From the NCBI RefSeq assembly GCF_028736215.1, contig NZ_CP117883.1:1240001-1304000 (forward strand): a DNA stretch of 64,000 nucleotides. Direction: 5' to 3'. How positions within the stretch are numbered: the first letter of the stretch is position 1; each line of letters starts with the position of its first letter. The notes below the pieces were generated by a model. It did no database searches. It was given only the letters and a program-made list of their open reading frames with translations, and was not told where the DNA came from. This document shows positions 62,362 through 64,000 of this stretch, piece by piece. Source of the stretch: Mucilaginibacter sp. KACC 22773 (lineage in GTDB: Bacteria; Bacteroidota; Bacteroidia; Sphingobacteriales; Sphingobacteriaceae). The position numbers were made by a program, and so were the translations under genes.

Positions 62362-62398
62362 TTCCCTGCAATTCGGCATATTTTCTGATATTGCACCA

Positions 62399-62437
62399 TA
62401 ACGTAACACGTACAACGTAATACGTATCACTTACAAT
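62399..62437 (+). repeat. ACGTAACACGTACAACG stutter
   Basis: AACGTAACACGTACAACG repeated as short ACGTA words, directly before the ATG of the next gene. Confidence 0.6.
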
Positions 62438-64000
62438 ATGCTATTTCTATTTTCACTTACATGGGGTTCGGTTTCGGGATGGTGGGTACCCGCCTGTTTG
62501 CTGTTAGGAATTGTATACGCCTGGCTGCTTTACCGGCAACCGGTAAACCTTGGTAAATATTTCAGGTATGGGCTGTCGGTTATCCGCGCGGCGGTGGTAT
62601 TTTTTATAGCGATGCTGCTGGTATCTCCATTGGTGAAGTCCATCAAATACGATCCTCAGAAACCATTGGTATTGATAGCGCAGGATAATTCATCATCCGT
62701 AAATACATTTAAATCTCCGGGTTTTAATGCTGATATGCTGGTAACTGATCTTGCTAAACTTAAGGAACAGCTGGGCGATAAATACGATGTGCAGGCGTTT
62801 AATTTTGATAAAGATCTGTACAATGGGCTGTCCAATAAATTCAACGGTAAGCAAACCGATTTAGCAAATGCCCTCCACCAGCTAAACAATAAATTTGTAA
62901 ACCAAAACATTGGCGCACTGGTTTTAGCCACCGATGGTTTATACAACCAGGGGAACGACCCGCAATATGAGGCTAAAAACATCAAGACGAGTATTTATAC
63001 CATTGCCCTTGGTGACACGGTGGCCAAACGCGACCTGTTGATTGGCAATGTAAACTATAACAAAACCGCCTTTTTAGGTAACGATTTTGAGGTGGAGGTT
63101 TTAACCGCCGCCTACCAAAGCAAAGGCGAAAACATTCATCTATCTGTCGCCGAAGATGGCAGGCAAGTATTCTCGCAAACTATCCCGGTAACCGGCACCG
63201 ATTTTAAAAAGCTTGTGCCTGTTAAGTTAACGGCCGATAAAAAAGGCGTTCGTAAATTCACCATCAACATAGCCCCGGTTAAAAACGAACTATCAACCCA
63301 AAATAACACCGAAGTTATTTATGTAGATGTTTTGGATGCCCGCCAAAAGGTATTGGTGCTTTATCAAAGTGCGCACCCCGATATCACGGTCATCAAACAA
63401 GCCATCGAGACAAATAAAAATTATGAGGTAAAAACAGCGCTACTGGCCGACATGACCGGCATAAAACTGCCCGATTGCAGCCTTATCATATTATATCAAA
63501 TTAGTGCAGGCACCTTTGCACCCGGGAAAAAATTCATCGCCCAAAGCAAAATCCCGGTTTGGTACGTCTTAGGTTCGCAAAGCGACTTGCCGGCATTTAA
63601 TACTGAGCAAGGCGTTGTGAAAATAAGTGCCGGCCGCAGCGAAACGCAGGAAGTTTATGCCTTGCCCGAAGCGGGTTTTGCCGCTTTTACCTTGTCTGAT
63701 TCGTCGCGTAAAAAGATCAGTAATTTGCCTCCATTACTGGCGCCGTTTGGTAGCTACGGAACGGCGGCAGGCACCTCCATTTTATTAAAGCAAAAAATTG
63801 GCGCTATTGGCACAAGCTACCCCTTACTGGCTTTTGGTGATGAAGGTGGCCACCGCACCGCTGTTTTAACCGGCGAAGGCATCTGGCGGTGGCAGCTATC
63901 CGAGTTTCAAAACTTCGGCAACCGAAATGCTACGGATGAGTTGTTGAGCCAAACGGTACAGTATTTAACGGCCAACACCAACAGGCAGCGCTTCCGCGTT
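62438..64000 (+). CDS. VWA-type membrane protein, 3' truncated by window edge
   Basis: The frame is open from ATG 62438 to the window end, 521 codons. Two N-terminal helices (about residues 10-30 and 48-66) are followed by a von Willebrand-A-like domain: VLIAQDNSSSV (metal-site-like DxSxS, about 80-90) and ALVLATDGLYNQGNDP. A tandem Ig-like/beta region follows. Layout resembles BatA/DUF-type VWA membrane proteins of Bacteroidota. The C terminus is missing. Confidence 0.85.
   Translation, partial: MLFLFSLTWGSVSGWWVPACLLLGIVYAWLLYRQPVNLGKYFRYGLSVIRAAVVFFIAMLLVSPLVKSIKYDPQKPLVLIAQDNSSSVNTFKSPGFNADMLVTDLAKLKEQLGDKYDVQAFNFDKDLYNGLSNKFNGKQTDLANALHQLNNKFVNQNIGALVLATDGLYNQGNDPQYEAKNIKTSIYTIALGDTVAKRDLLIGNVNYNKTAFLGNDFEVEVLTAAYQSKGENIHLSVAEDGRQVFSQTIPVTGTDFKKLVPVKLTADKKGVRKFTINIAPVKNELSTQNNTEVIYVDVLDARQKVLVLYQSAHPDITVIKQAIETNKNYEVKTALLADMTGIKLPDCSLIILYQISAGTFAPGKKFIAQSKIPVWYVLGSQSDLPAFNTEQGVVKISAGRSETQEVYALPEAGFAAFTLSDSSRKKISNLPPLLAPFGSYGTAAGTSILLKQKIGAIGTSYPLLAFGDEGGHRTAVLTGEGIWRWQLSEFQNFGNRNATDELLSQTVQYLTANTNRQRFRV

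Overview
The window looks like a chromosomal segment of a Bacteroidota bacterium of the Sphingobacteriaceae type (Mucilaginibacter/Pedobacter-like). The reasons are the TAnnTTTG promoter -7 box 15-25 bases before several starts, a T9SS C-terminal sorting domain, a SusC-like signature, a purH-mreBCD-mrdA-rodA cluster, an uppS-bamA-skp-skp-murI cluster, and intergenic palindromes of the kind found across this group. The genus is inferred from gene style, not from a marker gene. I found no rRNA, tRNA, CRISPR array, prophage or classical insertion sequence.

Layout. 1-5250: a truncated secreted protein, a VOC protein, the GTPase engB, a DUF559 nuclease gene inside an inverted-repeat unit, a UbiA-like prenyltransferase overlapping a Crp-type regulator, and an epimerase-like protein. 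5400-18030: an M3 peptidase, a secreted glycosidase-like protein, two PAP2 phosphatases, an amino acid permease, a Kup potassium transporter and a T9SS protein. 18200-29520: a run of + strand housekeeping and envelope genes (SDR, yqeY, hydrolase, CBS, nadK, outer-membrane protein, exbD, uppS, bamA, two skp/ompH, murI). 30000-40720: complex I membrane-arm genes nuoH-I-J-K-L-M-N, with two unrelated secreted-protein genes inside the operon. 40800-53080: ammonium channel, AlkB-like dioxygenase, amidohydrolase, a small ART-like protein, a long PurF-like protein, a small membrane protein between inverted G/C-run repeats, LysE exporter, sugar MFS, dCMP deaminase, cmk and arfB. 53200-60700 (minus strand): purH, mreB, mreC, mreD, mrdA and rodA. 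60900-64000: fabG, a TonB-domain protein and a truncated VWA-type membrane protein.

Gene cooperation. nuoH-N builds the proton-pumping arm of complex I; nuoA-G are not in this window. mreBCD-mrdA-rodA is the rod-shape/elongation machinery. uppS (lipid carrier), bamA/skp (outer-membrane assembly) and murI (D-glutamate) serve envelope building.

The most unusual material is between genes. Almost every longer spacer is a stutter of one short word repeated directly and then in reverse complement, so the spacer can fold into a long imperfect hairpin. Several exact words recur at distant loci. The extreme cases are 27 perfect copies of a 9-bp unit directly against the arfB promoter box, and a three-layer concentric palindrome after murI. 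The DUF559 gene and a small membrane-protein gene are each bracketed by inverted C/G-run palindromes, as if carried as cargo.
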